Of a stretch of 64,000 nt of DNA, positions 11,012 to 23,773 are shown in pieces (within the stretch, counting starts at the first letter, position 1; each line of letters begins with the position of its first letter). The stretch comes from Citrus sinensis (taxonomy: Eukaryota > Streptophyta > Magnoliopsida > Sapindales > Rutaceae), in the NCBI RefSeq assembly GCF_022201045.2, contig NC_068559.1, positions 21,273,501-21,337,500 on the forward strand, written 5' to 3'. The translations under genes and the position numbers were made by a program. The notes under the pieces were generated by a model. That model did no database searches. It saw nothing but the letters and a program-made list of their open reading frames with translations, and was not told the origin of the DNA.

Positions 11012-11194
11012 GAGAAATTCTACAATATTTTTAATGTATTATAATTAATTGATATATATATATGATATGTGTAGTTGAATTTAATACAATTATCATTTGT
11101 AACATAATTTTTTAAAATAAATACACACATATTATAATACTATTTATTTATTGTATAGTTAAAATTGTACCTCAGATGTATTTTAAAATTTCTC
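11012..11194. mobile_element. MITE, 183 bp, with 9-bp TSD
   Basis: Termini GAGAAATTCTA and (reverse complement) GAGAAATTTTA are inverted. The 9-bp TSD ATATTATTG lies at 11003-11011 and 11195-11203. The paralogous block has one copy of that site at 3073-3081 with no insert. The 9-bp TSD points to the Mutator superfamily. Confidence 0.82.
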
Positions 11195-11336
11195 ATATTA
11201 TTGAGTGAAAAAAAAAATTATCAAACGTGTCATCCTTATCCACGGATGAAAGGAAAGCAATATATACAGAAGGGGTAAAAAATTTACATGGTGAATCATT
11301 CAATCAATACATGCCAAGTGTTTTGACTTTCCTTTC

Positions 11337-11370
<34 letters not shown>

Positions 11371-12446
11371 TATCATCAAATTCAGAATAATTATGCGTGT
11401 GTCCAAAAGAAGAACATTAATCATTTTACTATTTTTTTTTCTTTTTTGGTTCTAATACGTGCATCATGCATGTTAAAAAAAAAAAAACAATGATGTCTGC
11501 TGCCTACTGGTAGAAACTTGTGTAATTCACACGTTAAAAAAGAAAAAAAAATTATCTATAGATCGTATTCGTGACACCTCGAGTTCTTGTATTTTATGAA
11601 CACCAAAATTAGTGGTTAGTTGCGTTTTATCAGCAAATCCAAACTACAACTATATATATGTGTGTACATATATATATATACAAGTCATCTATTTTGATGC
11701 TTTCTTGTTCTTTGTTGTTTGTCGATTGTCTCCTCCATTCTATAACGTCACCACTTAGGTAATAATATGAAGTGATAACTAGTGGAAATGACGAATAGCC
11801 CCTGAACAAATGTTTAGTAATTTTTAATTTTTTTTTGGGATATTATCATTTTACATGTGGCCTAATATTTTCTGACATATCATTTTATTACCAACGTTTT
11901 CTAACAATTAATTTTTCACACTTAATGTTTCATTTTTATCAATTTATCACCAAAACATTAACTCCATTAATAAAATGCTGATGTCACAGCAGTATTTTAA
12001 GAATTTCAGTATAGTCAGTATTTTAAGAATTATAATATCTACAATTTTATCAATTAATTATTTGAGATATATAAAATAATCAATTGATAAAAGTATTGTT
12101 TAGATGGTTAAATTATACTCCAGTTTAGGAATAAACTAGACTTGTACTATAATTTCTATTAAAAATTATGTTAACTTTAACGGTTTGAGGGTAAAATGAT
12201 AAAAACTAAAATATTAAGTGGAGAAAAGCAATTGTTATAGAAAATTTTGGTGGGGTAAAGTGTGGTAAAGTGTGTGTTGTATATTTATTTATTCCTTATA
12301 ACAATTTTTTAACTAATTAAGTTCGTTGAAATTTTTAATACTTCATTTTATTATTGAAATTAAAATTTTAATAGAAATTCTCTTTAAAGAGTAAATGTAA
12401 ACTTTTAACATACAAATTGATAGTCCTTAAAAATTTGACATGTTTT

Positions 12447-13991
12447 TGTTGGGAAAATATGCTCTTTAAAAGCATATGTGTTTATTTAATTGTAATAAAC
12501 TATTTTTCTGATTAATAAAATAAATGAGGTATTTTATTCAAATATCTTAATTGCATTAATACTTGTATTAAAGTCCATTTAATCATATTATATGTATTTA
12601 TGTGATCACCATGTGGATTCACAGAAGATATAAATACAAGTTATCTTATGATTAAATAAATTTAGTTCGCAGTTGATAAATAAAGTTGGACACTTTATTT
12701 AGGTATAGATTGTAATAAATTCATTGAATGATTTGTCTTAATCATGTATGAATTTATTGATGTAGTACGACTACATTGAACAGGATCACATATGAGATTT
12801 AATTAATTTTGTAATAACTGTCAGACTTATTAAATCTCATATGCGTTGATTTTACTGTAATCTTAATCTTGAGTTAATTATGATTTCATGATTGTAATTG
12901 TTATTTCATTTGAGTTACCAATGGGCACGACACATCCTTGTGGTCAAGATTATCTGGTATCTTGGTGGGAGCAATTATGAGTATTGGAGTTATGGATTAA
13001 CAATATAGAATTTGTACAACACATCTCTTGATGGGTTTTCGGCACTTGATCATAGAATTCTCTGGCCAGAGTGTGTCAACATATTTAGTATGTTGAAAAT
13101 GATCATTAGAGAAAACCAGTAAGGATCAAGGAATAAGATGTTATTAAATTGATTGGACAGTTGAGATATCAATTTAATTAACGATGTGGTACAAAGGATT
13201 GTGCAGTAAAGAAATCAATGTGGCTTGGGACGAATTATTATTCGAGCATACAATTATGGAAGTCAGTTCCAATCTTTTAGTGGAGTAGATTTGGAATTAA
13301 ATAATTGGGCTAGTTTAATTACAGGCCTAATTATTGTAGCCACTATTGTATGTTCCCAAATGATTCCCGGGTTAGCTCATTTAATTGACTGCACCACTAC
13401 TGGACTAATAAGTAAGATAACTAGCTATTTGGGTCAAAAGCCTAAATATATCATTTAGTGGGAGGCTCCATTTAATTTGCTTTTGTATAAGGGGCCTTAT
13501 GTTATTTTACAAGGTGGGTCCCCTATTGAAAAAGAAAATAACGTGAGTTTTATTTAGGGCATTATTTGGAGCCTAGGGTTTTCACTAAAAGGAGATATAT
13601 AAGGCTTATTTTCTCTAAAAAAAAAAGAGAAGACAATTTATACAGATCAGAGAAAAAGATTTTTCTCTCTATTGTTGAGAGAAAAATGTTCTCGTGCTAG
13701 TTGCTTTGGTAGTGATAAAGGCGCCCACACGTCAAGTGCAGATCGAACCTGAGTCATAACCTGGAAGATCATTGGAGACTGTTCGTGATCTAACAAGCGT
13801 GGTGGTGACGGATCGTGATCTAACAGGAGTGGTGGTGGCGGATCGTGATTTAGGAGCCTAAAACACTTCAGCAGAAAAAGCCAACTCGGATTTTCAAGGT
13901 ACGATTTCTAGAATACAAATTCTTATATATTATATGAGAGCGATCTTCAAAAAGTTTTATAAAAATTTAAAAACCTAATTTTTCCCCAACA
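12447..13991. mobile_element. Solo LTR (1545 bp)
   Basis: The termini are TGTTGGGAAAAT and AATTTTTCCCCAACA, so TG...CA with short inverted ends, flanked by a perfect 5-bp TSD GTTTT (12442-12446 and 13992-13996). An internal TATATAAGG near 13596 followed by a pyrimidine-rich leader fits an LTR promoter. No gag-pol genes, primer-binding site or second LTR adjoin it, so it is a solo LTR left by LTR-LTR recombination, probably of a Copia element. The open frame 13225-13458 inside it matches nothing I know. Confidence 0.85.
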
Positions 13992-13996
13992 GTTTT

Positions 13997-14762
13997 AACA
14001 CATATGAATGTCAATTGAAATGTCATGTTTATAAGTCAAAATACATATATATATTTTTTTATGTTTACTTTTTAACATGAAAGATAATATTTGATGTTTA
14101 ACTTCAATCATTGAAGCAACATGTGTTATTCTCACTTTTGATTATTGGCTATATAACGGTGGGAGTATGATAAAGATAAAGGGCTTCACTTTTGATTATC
14201 GGCCCTTTGAGTTGACAGTTTTTGTGGTGCAGTCCATATTGATGCAAGAGTTTTTGGCACCAGCAAATGGACCAGATCAGGCTGGTGATGAGGCCTTCGA
14301 GGGAAAAACCGTTGATGTTAAGGTGGGAACTAATTTAAGGATTGCTTATTGCTTATATAGTTACAAACTATTATCAATATTACGGGCGCATCAAATAAAT
14401 CGCTTGTATCAGTAACAAGATGGGACAATGAGGTGGTAGCCCGTTGACACAACCCATGCACTCAAATATTGGTTTGAGCCCTGATAATAGTTGGGACTTG
14501 ATTCTCTCCTAATTAGATTGGGTAGGCGTAAAATTCCTCCTCTGAGAATTGAATACCTATATTATGTGGTGATATAAATTCAAGCTGTGTCATATTGGGC
14601 TAACAAAAATAGTGTCTGTAGGTTTTTTTATTTATTATAAATATCAATAGAATTTCAATGTTCTTTTAATTAGTTGGTCCTTTCTTCCACTTCGGTGATG
14701 ATGTTCTTTACTGTAAAAACATAAAGAAAACGTGAGAGTCTACTTACGAGGCTTTTATTTAA
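13997..14762. other. Intergenic DNA, possible SINE remnant
   Basis: No convincing gene. An 82-codon open frame at 14167-14415 has mixed composition and no family I recognise; it could be a captured exon fragment. The stretch at about 14425-14560 has a B-box-like TTGGTTTGAGCCC and may be SINE debris. Confidence 0.4.
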
Positions 14763-15769
14763 GAGTGCTGCTAGGTAGCGAGAGGGACGAGAGAATGATA
14801 AGAGAAACGGCAGCAGTTGCTGCCGTTTCGCCGCTCGTTCCTCTCGCTCATTAAAACATTAAAAAATTTAAAATTTTTGAATAAAGAAATGGCGCATGAA
14901 ATCACGCAGGCTTTCACTTTCCTTCCTCACGCATGCTTTCACTTTCCTCTCTCTCCAGCCAGAGTCCCATACTCCACGGAACGGCAGTTTGAGTCTCTAA
15001 ACTGCATCCAATCAGCTTTAAAATATGTTTGTGACTCATTTGTGATGTATATGCGATGTTGTTAATCGAAGTATTATAAAACTTCATAGCAGAAATATTT
15101 TGCTCAATTCCTATATACGTACTATATTTATATATGTAGCCTCTACTACTGTTGATTTATTCCAAAATGATTCCTTATCTTCCTTCTCCGAATACCAAAT
15201 TGCTCTAACACACTCAGGATCATCTAAACTTCTACAAACCCAAAAAATGACTTCACTTTATTTAACAATGAAATCAAGGATTTTAAGAACATTAAAGGAA
15301 ATATAACAAAAGGGAGTTTGGAGATGTCACAGGTGCATGTGGATGCGCAAATCTGGAATGCAGATAAACAAAAACAGAGGAACTCTGTACTTGGGCCCCT
15401 GCAGCAAAGTGAATAAAACAAGAAATGATGTTTCTTCTTTCTGAGTATGGAAGTGATTTTGTCCATAAAATATTCAATTTGGTCTACAATTCAAAGTCGT
15501 TAAAATAGAAGTTAAGACAATTGATGCTTTAGGGATTTGTCGTGAGAGAGGAGCGTGAGGGAGAGAGGAAAGTAGGCTGGAGATATGGTAGATAAGGTTG
15601 GATTTCTCTATGCACGCACCCATTTCTTTATGAATTCTTTATTCATTCTTTTTATTTTTTTAATGTATTAACAAGCAAGAAGAACGAGAAGCGAAACGGC
15701 AGCAGACGGCAGCAACTGCTGCCGTTTCTCTCATCATTCTCTCGTTCCTCTCGCTACCTAGCATTTTCC
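14763..15769. mobile_element. Non-autonomous MULE, 1007 bp, long terminal inverted repeats
   Basis: A perfect 9-bp TSD TTTATTTAA (14754-14762 and 15770-15778) flanks the element. Its ends share the inverted repeat TGCTAGGTAGCGAGAGG, continuing through an AACGGCAGCAG/CTGCTGCCGTT segment, with weaker inverted similarity extending about 200 bp inward. No transposase is encoded. A related end lies at 33330-33399. Confidence 0.85.
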
Positions 15770-15988
15770 TTTATTTAAAGTCTATAAAGCGATGGTAAGC
15801 TTGGTCAGATGCCTTCCTCTAAGTTGATTTGGCCAAGGCCTACCAACCATTAGATTTCCATAGGAGATGACAAAATTACCACAAACAGAACGATGGTACA
15901 TATAATTATGCCAATATTAATATAGAAGTCTTACTTAATTTTTAAATGCATAATAATACTAATAATAATAATCAGGTGAGTTATGTTC

Positions 15989-17527
15989 TTATCTAGTTCT
16001 AGGAGAAAGAAGAGCCTGCAATGGATTCTTCATCACAACGGTAAACTCTTGCTTCTCAGTCAAATCAACCTCATCACCATCCACAGCCGTCCACTCAAAA
16101 TTCCAAACCAAATTAGCCACAAAATACTCCAAATGAAGCATAGCCAAACCAAAACCGGGACAGATTCTCCTGCCAGCTCCAAATGGCATCATCTTAATTT
16201 CCCTACTCCCCGTTATGTCAAAATCTTGATCATGATCATTCAAAAACCTCTCGGGCTTAAACCCCATCGGATCCTCCCAAACTTTCGGATCCCAACCCAT
16301 TTCGGCCACCATGAAATTCACACTCCCGTCCTTTGGTATCACATACTTATCATCAAGAACGAAATCCTCTGTCACGGCATGTGGCAACACGAAATGCCCA
16401 GGCGGGTGCCTCCTCAGTCCCTCTAAAATCACTGCTTTCAGATACGGCATCTTCTGCAACTCCTCCTCTTTCACCTCTTCATTTTCACCAACAACTCCTC
16501 TGATTTCCGTATAAACCGTCTCTTGAACGTGCGGGTGCTTCACCAGATTGGCCATGATCCACTGTAGCGCCGTGGAGGTAGTGTCAGTGCCCGCGTTGAG
16601 AAATTCTGAACACAAACTCACAATTTCCTCTTCGCTAAGCTTTCTTTTCTCTTCAGGAAGCTGTAAATCTAACAGAGTATCCACATACGATAACACATAC
16701 TCCCTCTCCTTAATGCTGAGGCTCTCTTCTTCTTTCATCTTCTTTCTTGCTCTTATCAAAGGAACCAATACGTTTTCTTGATCTCTACGAATCTGCAAGA
16801 ACTGCTCCCACTTCTTAACAAAAACAATTTTTGATAATCTTGGCCAGAAATTCAATATATTGAAATTCCCAAAAGTCAACAGCTGTGTGCGCTGAACGTT
16901 CTCAATTTTTTTGATTTGGGATTCATCAAGCTTGTCTCCGAAACACATGAGCACCAACAAGCAAAACATGGCGTATTGGAAATGATCAAGAACACGAACA
17001 GGGACAGGGCGGTCCTCATTTTTGGACTCTGACTTTAAACGATTCAAGAGAATTTCAAGAACCCATTTGCGGGCGTGCTTGTAGGATTTCACACGAGAGG
17101 GATGGAGGATCTCTGCTGAGAGATTACGGCGGAAGAGCCGCCACGTTGTGCCATAAGAAGCAGAGCTGATGTTATGCTGGTTGCTGCTGACGATTTTGTT
17201 TGTGGGAAGAGGCCGGGGTCTGTCAGCAAAGATGGCGCCGTTTTGGACCAAGGCCTTGTGGGCCAGTGAGCGATCGGCGATAAAGATAGCCGGGCGAGGG
17301 CCGATAAAGAGCGTGACGACGGGGCCAAGCTTGGAGTGAAGGTTTCTGAGGATTGGTTCGATTTCGGAGAAAGATTTAAGAAGCCACTGGAGGTTGCCGA
17401 TGACGGGGAGATTAAAGGGGCCTGGAGGAAGATTGGTTTTGTATTTGGGGGAGATGATAACGCTGATGAAAGCTTTGAGAAGGGCAGCAATGGAGATTGA
17501 GATTAGGATGATGAACCAGAATTCCAT
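15989..17527 (-). CDS. CYP89A-like cytochrome P450, gene 3
   Basis: The ATG at 17525-17527 gives 512 residues beginning [10 protein letters not shown]; more upstream in-frame starts are ignored. Motifs in order: anchor helix (about 1-28), LPPGP (33-37), C-helix WRLFRR (129-134), I-helix AGTDTT (312-317, acid-alcohol pair intact), ExxR (EGLR, 369-372), PERF (425-428) and haem loop [10 protein letters not shown] (449-458, ligand Cys456). It is intronless and full length for the family. It is the closest relative of gene 2 and appears to keep the more ancestral state: one promoter unit and a normal I-helix. It is predicted to be an ER monooxygenase needing P450 reductase; the substrate is unknown. 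Confidence 0.95.
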   Translation of the reverse strand: MEFWFIILISISIAALLKAFISVIISPKYKTNLPPGPFNLPVIGNLQWLLKSFSEIEPILRNLHSKLGPVVTLFIGPRPAIFIADRSLAHKALVQNGAIFADRPRPLPTNKIVSSNQHNISSASYGTTWRLFRRNLSAEILHPSRVKSYKHARKWVLEILLNRLKSESKNEDRPVPVRVLDHFQYAMFCLLVLMCFGDKLDESQIKKIENVQRTQLLTFGNFNILNFWPRLSKIVFVKKWEQFLQIRRDQENVLVPLIRARKKMKEEESLSIKEREYVLSYVDTLLDLQLPEEKRKLSEEEIVSLCSEFLNAGTDTTSTALQWIMANLVKHPHVQETVYTEIRGVVGENEEVKEEELQKMPYLKAVILEGLRRHPPGHFVLPHAVTEDFVLDDKYVIPKDGSVNFMVAEMGWDPKVWEDPMGFKPERFLNDHDQDFDITGSREIKMMPFGAGRRICPGFGLAMLHLEYFVANLVWNFEWTAVDGDEVDLTEKQEFTVVMKNPLQALLSPRTR

Positions 17528-17637
17528 TTCTGCAAATTGATAAGTCAAAAAAGAGTAAACGGTGTGAGGAATATTAATAATTAATATTCCGTGGATAGCA
17601 AGCAACTGGCGGTGTGTCGTTTTCGAAAGCGTTCGTG

Positions 17638-17645
17638 TTTATATA
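17638..17645 (-). promoter_or_regulatory. TATA box of CYP89A gene 3
   Basis: The minus strand reads TATATAAA about 111 bases upstream of the ATG, within a single copy of the unit that is triplicated before gene 2. Confidence 0.6.
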
Positions 17646-17731
17646 AGCCAATCTTGAATTATTTTGAATGTGATTGTCCCAAGATATTTTTGGTCATGTC
17701 TGTGGTCTGCCAATTGCTACATATCTCAAAA

Positions 17732-17854
17732 GGGAGCCCTATCTTACAATGTAACATACACACTCAACAACAACCACATAAATGATGGATTCATATAATT
17801 TGTGTGGTTGTTGTTGAATGTGTATGTTACATTAATTGTAACATAGCATTTGTC
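17732..17854. mobile_element. Foldback MITE, 123 bp, with 9-bp TSD
   Basis: A 9-bp TSD ATCTCAAAA (17723-17731 and 17855-17863) surrounds a near-perfect hairpin. About 35 bp from AATGTAACATACACAC pairs with the inverse copy ending GTGTATGTTACATT, around a loop of about 16 bp. The gene 2 upstream region has the empty site at about 7033-7041. It lies about 200 bp upstream of the gene 3 ATG. Confidence 0.85.
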
Positions 17855-17863
17855 ATCTCAAAA

Positions 17864-18815
17864 TTTTAACTCAAAAAAATTACAAAAAAATTATCTAATT
17901 AATTCACTTAAAATTGATGAAAAACATAAACTGCTTAATAAATAAAATATCACATTCCATATAGTTTGAGATATCTATTATTACCCTTTTGCTATATATG
18001 TATATTTATCCACAACTTTTCCTTCCACATGAGTATCTATATCAATAATTGTTTAAAATGTGTAAACATATGTATATAGTAAAAATACTTATATTTAATG
18101 ACAGAATATGGAAATAATTCTGTAATAACTAAAATGATAATAATAAATCATTTAGCACTGATATGTTTTTCAGGGAATCAAGGATTAATTAATTAGGATT
18201 TCCGAGTTGGTAGGAGTTTTTAAACAAATGGAGTGTCGATGAAGAGCAATGTATGTCCCAACTGCCTATTAAAATAACAAAAAAAATTATATGTTTAGGA
18301 AAACTTAAGGAGAAACAAAATCAATTCGTTTTTTAAATCAATTTCTTTAATTTAAATTTAAGGGGTGAGTCGTAATGGCTTACGTAAGTTAGCAAACAAA
18401 CAAGATAAGGAAAATGTTTTTCTTTTCTTTCATTTATTAGAGTTGGAAATACGCAACGACGGTGACTGAATGATCCGTCGTTTCTGATTTTCTAGTGGTG
18501 AACAAAATAATTTTTTTTTATAAAATTTTTTATGGTTAAGCTAAAAGATAAACTATCTGTGCTTCCAAAGCCGTGACGGGAAATTAATCTAAATCACATC
18601 AAACATGTGAAAACAAAACATACGCATCCGCTTTCGTATCTAAACTTTGGAAAAATTGACATACATATCCTAAATCCTGTCCACGAAACGAGGAGATGAA
18701 TTAGTAATATTGGGTATCCATTACCTTGGTCAAATTCATAGATTTGACCACCCACTCGCCTATTGGTTAACACCTCGTACGGTTGTAAAATTTATCACCA
18801 ATTAAGGAGTACAGC
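17864..18815. other. Intergenic DNA between CYP89A genes 3 and 4
   Basis: 17864-18215 is collinear with 7042-7365 upstream of gene 2. From about 18220 to 18815 the sequence is unique in the window and would include the 3' flank of gene 4. No gene is seen. Confidence 0.6.
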
Positions 18816-20405
18816 TTATTTCGAAATAAACTTAGGGAAATTCTGTTGGCTAATTCTTGGAGAAATACGAGCCCGTAATGGATTTTTCATCACAGTAGTG
18901 AACTCCTGCTTCTCCGAAAAATCAACTTCATATCCATCCGCAGCCTTCCACTCAAAGCACCAAACCAAATTAGCCACAAAATATTCCAAGTGAAGCATAG
19001 CCAAACCAAGCCCCGGACAAATCCTCCTCCCAACACCAAACGGCATCATCTTAATTTCCCTACTCCCTGTTATATCCAAATCTTCAACCACAGCTACTCT
19101 TCCACCGCTTTCATCCCTGACGAACCTCTCAGGCTTGAATGCCATCGGATCCTCCCAAACCTTCGGGTCCCGACCCATTTCGGCTACCATGAAATTGACG
19201 CTTGCATCTTTCGGTATCACGTGTCCATCCAATGTGAAATCCTCTGTCACGGCATGCGGCAGCACAAAGTGCCCTGGAGGATGCCTTCTTAGTCCCTCCA
19301 AGATCACTGCTTTCAGATACGGCATCTTGTTCAAGTCTTCTTCTTTCACTTCTTCTTCCTCTCCATTTCCAACAACTCCTTTGATCTCCGTATAAAGCTT
19401 CTCTTGAACATGTGGGTATTTCACCAAATTAGCCATGATCCACTGCAGTGTCGTGGACGTGGTGTCTGTGCCGGCGTTAAGAAATTCTGAGCACAGAGCT
19501 ACAATTTCCTCTTCGCTGAGCTTCCTCTTCTTCTCTTCTTCCGGAAGCTGCAAATCTAACAGAGTATCGACATAACACAACACATTTTCTTTACCTTTAT
19601 TCATTAGCCTCTCTTCCTTCATCTTCTTTCTTGCTCTTATCAGTGGGACTAATAAATTTTCTTGATCTTTAAGCAACTGCAAGAACTGTGCCCACTTTTT
19701 ACGGAGAACAATTTTTGTTAACCTTGGCCAAAAATTTAGAATTCGGAATCGGCTAAACGCTAGCAACCTGGAGTGGTGAATATTCTTAATCTCTTTGATT
19801 TGGTTGTGGTCAAGCTTGTCCCCAAAACACATGAGCACTAACAAGCAGAACATAGCATACTGAAAATGGTCAACCACGCTGACCGGATCATCTCCGGTTT
19901 TGGACTGAGACTTGAACCGGTCCAAGAGAATTTCAAGAACCCACTTGCGGGCGTGGCTGTAAGATCGCAGGCGCGAAGGATGCATGATCTCTGCGGTGAG
20001 ATTACGGCGAAGGACCCGCCAGGTGGGGCCGTAAAAAGCCGAGCTGATGTTATGCTGGTTGCTGCTAGCGATTTTGTTGATGGGAAGAGCCTGAGGGCGG
20101 TCGGCGAAGACGGCGCCGTTCTGTACCAAGGCCTTGTAGGCAAGTGAGTGATCGGCGATGAAGATGATGGGGCGAGAGCCGATACGGAGCGTGACTATCG
20201 GGCCGAGCTTGGAATGAAGGTCTCTGAGGACTGGTTCGATTTCTGTGAGAGATTTGCGAAGCCAGTGAAGGTTGCCGATGACGGGAAAAGCTACAGGGCC
20301 TGGAGGAAGATTGGGTTTGTTCTTGGGGAAGATGATAAGGTTGATGAAGGCTTTGAGAAGGGCGGCAATGGAGATTGAGATTAGGGTGATAAACCAGATT
20401 TCCAT
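18816..20405 (-). CDS. CYP89A-like cytochrome P450, gene 4
   Basis: The ATG at 20403-20405 gives 529 residues beginning [10 protein letters not shown]. It has an N-terminal anchor helix, LPPGP, C-helix WRVLRR, I-helix NAGTDTTST with an intact acid-alcohol pair, K-helix EGLR, PERF and haem loop [10 protein letters not shown]. It differs from genes 2 and 3 by a small insertion after PERF ([13 protein letters not shown]) and an 11-residue C-terminal tail after SPRI. It is intronless. It lies tail to head with gene 3, with about 1.3 kb between the gene 3 ATG and the gene 4 stop. Its upstream DNA is the source type of the block at 7370-9420. Predicted ER monooxygenase, substrate unknown. Confidence 0.95.
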   Translation of the reverse strand: MEIWFITLISISIAALLKAFINLIIFPKNKPNLPPGPVAFPVIGNLHWLRKSLTEIEPVLRDLHSKLGPIVTLRIGSRPIIFIADHSLAYKALVQNGAVFADRPQALPINKIASSNQHNISSAFYGPTWRVLRRNLTAEIMHPSRLRSYSHARKWVLEILLDRFKSQSKTGDDPVSVVDHFQYAMFCLLVLMCFGDKLDHNQIKEIKNIHHSRLLAFSRFRILNFWPRLTKIVLRKKWAQFLQLLKDQENLLVPLIRARKKMKEERLMNKGKENVLCYVDTLLDLQLPEEEKKRKLSEEEIVALCSEFLNAGTDTTSTTLQWIMANLVKYPHVQEKLYTEIKGVVGNGEEEEVKEEDLNKMPYLKAVILEGLRRHPPGHFVLPHAVTEDFTLDGHVIPKDASVNFMVAEMGRDPKVWEDPMAFKPERFVRDESGGRVAVVEDLDITGSREIKMMPFGVGRRICPGLGLAMLHLEYFVANLVWCFEWKAADGYEVDFSEKQEFTTVMKNPLRARISPRISQQNFPKFISK

Positions 20406-20619
20406 GGCTGCGATTTGGGACAGAAAGAGGCTTCGATTGAACTTTTACGGCAATGCTATGGACATATTTGTAATTTCGTTTGGGCGTCAAAGGTGGCATT
20501 TGTGTCATCATTCATCCAGTATGACTCATTATATGTAAATCCCAAGATTACGAGTTTGATTCAAATATTTGCAATTTCGTGCGAGTATAAACGTATACAT
20601 TAATGGTGTCGGTACTAAA

Positions 20620-22640
20620 ATTCGACAGGTTAGTTTTAGGTCGGTGCCATACTGCCAATCTGCCATTAATATACTGAGTGCACCAATTCGAGACTCTGTA
20701 CTGGGTTTTTACATTTTTTTTTTGTTTTATGTATTTCTTTTTAAATATGATTAGTAGAACTAGAAGTACATTTTCCAATTCTACTTATATATTTAAACTA
20801 TATTATAATAAGTTTAGAATCTCATAAACCTTATAATATATTTGTAGATTGTAACTAATTAATTGGTATTTGGTTTACCAAATTAATTACGAACGGTCAA
20901 TAACGGTTTGGAAATATCATAAATATCAATTTAAAAATAGTTTATTTAATCAAAGGGTAAGACTATTTGAACCCACTAATTTATTTTCTACATCATCTTT
21001 TTTAATTAAGAGTTTTATTATAGAAATAATTTTAAAAAAAATTACTTAATTAACCTTTCAATTAAGAGTTTTAGAATCTCATAATTTTTAAAATTAGTTT
21101 ATTTAATCAAAGGGTAAGACTATTTGAACCCACTAATTTATTCTCTACATCATCTTTTTTAATTAAGAGTTTTATTATATAAATATTTTTTAAAAAATTA
21201 CTTAATTAACCTTTCTTCTTTTTCTCTTCTCAATTTCATAAATTCTCATCAATTCATTCAGATATATTATTTTATCAATAAATAATTGATATCACTAACT
21301 AAGAGACACAAAATCCATCATTTAAAAATAAATATCAACAAATTTTTATCAGTCATAAAAGTTAATGAATATAAAAATTAATTTTTACCGGACACAAAAG
21401 CAAATGAAAATCAAAAATAAAATTCTTATATACAGAAAGCATGAAATAGAGATTATGATATAATTAGAAATACCAAAAAATGAATTCAAAAGAAAAAGAA
21501 AATTAATTTTTTAATTTATAGAATATTAGAGTAGAGAGAGAATACACAATTATAAGATAGAGAGAAAGAGATTAGTGATGGTAACTTTAATATTTTTTAA
21601 TTTTTAATTTTTAATAAAATAGGTGTAGAGAGGAATTTGATGGGTTAGCCCCACCCTTAATCAAATACCAAAGAAATATTTGTATGTTATGCTTTCTAGA
21701 ATGTTTTTATTTTCGTTAAATTCGAGAAATATTTTTCAAAGAATGAATAAATACGAAAAAAAGGCAAAATAAATGTCCACCTCATCATCTCTAATTTTCA
21801 ATTGCTGAAAATTATTTTGATTTTACACTGCTAGAAGGTAATAGCACTGTTTAATTATTCCAGCGCTTCAATATGGTAGATTTGTACAGTGCTGACACAT
21901 GTTCATTAGCTCATCAAAGTTGCCAAATATAGTTTAGTCAAAACAAGGTGTTTGTCATAAATAACGAACTGTTCGATGAAATGCCAGAATGAAGAACCAG
22001 TTAGAGGTGAAGTTATAATTTGAATTCTAGAGCATATTTAGCACCACCAAAGGATAAGAATGAAAGCCCTTAAAGAATCCAGAAGCAGGTTTTGACGATC
22101 CAAGGCCAGACATCAAATGAAAAAATGGAGGATTGGACTGCGCAGTGAATAGATACTAGTTTGCTTTGATAATCTTTTAACAATTGCCATAGGTGAAGAA
22201 ATGTTACAGCATGTAATCATAGCACAGGTGTATAAATAAGGGTGTGTATTCATCAATAAAAGTAAGCTGGTTTCATCAAAATCTTAGTTCATGGTTTTAA
22301 TTAATGTTCCCTACGTAGCATCGTAACCTTAGGATTTCGGTCTTTTATTTTAACAACTATTATTTAATGAACAAATTTACACATATGGCTTGATAACGTC
22401 AACTGTGAAACTCGAATGATGCAAAAGTTGTATGCGCATAGGTATGTGTACAGCAAATACACAAACATATATTCAGAAAATATGACCAATATTTGATAAC
22501 TTCATAAAATTATAGAAAGCTTGGAAAGTAATTGATCCTCAGATGAGTAAAGAGACTTTTTATTGTAGCTTTAACAGCCATAATAAAACTAATTAACATG
22601 CCTTCTCCTATCCCTTCCTCTAAAATATTAGGTAAAATCT
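20620..22640. repeat. Upstream block of gene 4 (matches 7370-9420)
   Basis: Collinear with the far upstream region of gene 2, without the SINE at 8202-8487. It has a local duplication of AATCAAAGGGTAAGACTATT (about 20948 and 21106). No gene is seen. Confidence 0.85.
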
Positions 22641-23765
22641 AAATTTATTTTCTACATTTTAAAGTTAGTATTCATTTAATCCTTATACTTTTTTAAAATG
22701 CCTCATACCTACTATTAAATTATTGATACCCATGCCATTACTTTTTCTTCATTTTGACTTGTTTTTACAATATTACACTCTTACAATAATATTTTTTTTT
22801 CTTAGACATTAACAAAAAGAAAAAAAATTACCATTTTGATCCCAAAAAATAAAATTAGAAACAAAAAGAATATATATTATTAATGTTAATTTTTTAATGC
22901 CTAAAAAAATTGGTACATTTAATTTTTTTTAATAATGTTATTTTTCGGACATATATATCTTCCGCAAAAATTGATATATATTATTTTTATTTTTATTTTA
23001 TTTTTGGGGTTAAATTGATAATTTAATTTTTTTTCTTTTTATTAATATCTTAAAAAATTATTGTAAGAGGATAATATTGTACAAGCAAGTGAAAATGAAT
23101 AAAAAGTATCGTCAGGGGTGTCAATATTTAACAATAGATATGTTTTGAGGTACTTTTAAAAATAAAATAGGCACTAATATTAAAATATGGGGACTAAACG
23201 AACTTTTACCCCTATAATATCTAATTTGATCAATAAGTAAAGAAAATTTGTTAGATTAGGAAAAAGACAATGACATCCAGTATTTTCGCTAAAATAGTTA
23301 TAAAGACCTCCCTATTTTTATAAAAGATCATACAAAACTTATTTTGAAACAAACTTTGGTTATCGAGTAATAATATCTTACTTATTTTAATAAATTGTTA
23401 TTATATTATTCAAGCATATTGTAAAATAAAAATACCTCCACTTTAAAATAATCAGAAAAGGAAAACGTCATTCTCCCAATCTATATTAAAAAGCGTTTAT
23501 CAATAACATCGTCATCCAACTATAATCCTCGTCTTATTGGCTTGCTTATACGCATGCCCTTACGACACTCAAATTTCAAATATCGATTATAAATTTGAGA
23601 TCAAACTTCTTGCCACGAAAAAAAAATAAAAAATTGATATTCAAACTAAACCTTTTGCCAGAAAAAGAAAACGTCATCCAAAACATTTACTATTATTTTT
23701 TACGTATAAAAGGATTAAGTAAATGGTTTAATAATTCACTTATCACTAATTAGTTTTGAAAAGGG
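22641..23765. other. AT-rich intergenic DNA
   Basis: Low-complexity AT-rich sequence with T and A runs. I see no gene, no clear repeat and no defined element. Confidence 0.55.
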
Positions 23766-23773
23766 ATCACAAT

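Larger units (their letters stand above)
9453..12280. repeat. Duplicated upstream block, copy B (promoter-like, no CYP gene)
   Basis: Collinear with 1540-4240 upstream of gene 1, starting at GAATTGTGATGG about 75 bases upstream of where the gene 1 ATG would be. The gene 1-type TATA context is retained, but the DNA to its left is not CYP89A coding sequence, so this is an orphaned promoter block. It lacks both SINEs of copy A but has its own insertions (9817-10539 and 11012-11194). Confidence 0.85.

Noticed and set aside
13225-13458. 77-codon open frame
   Set aside because: Inside the solo LTR, with no known domain.
14167-14415. 82-codon open frame beginning MIKIKGFTFDYRPF
   Set aside because: Looks somewhat protein-like but matches no family I know and has no partner exons; kept only as a note in the intergenic entry.
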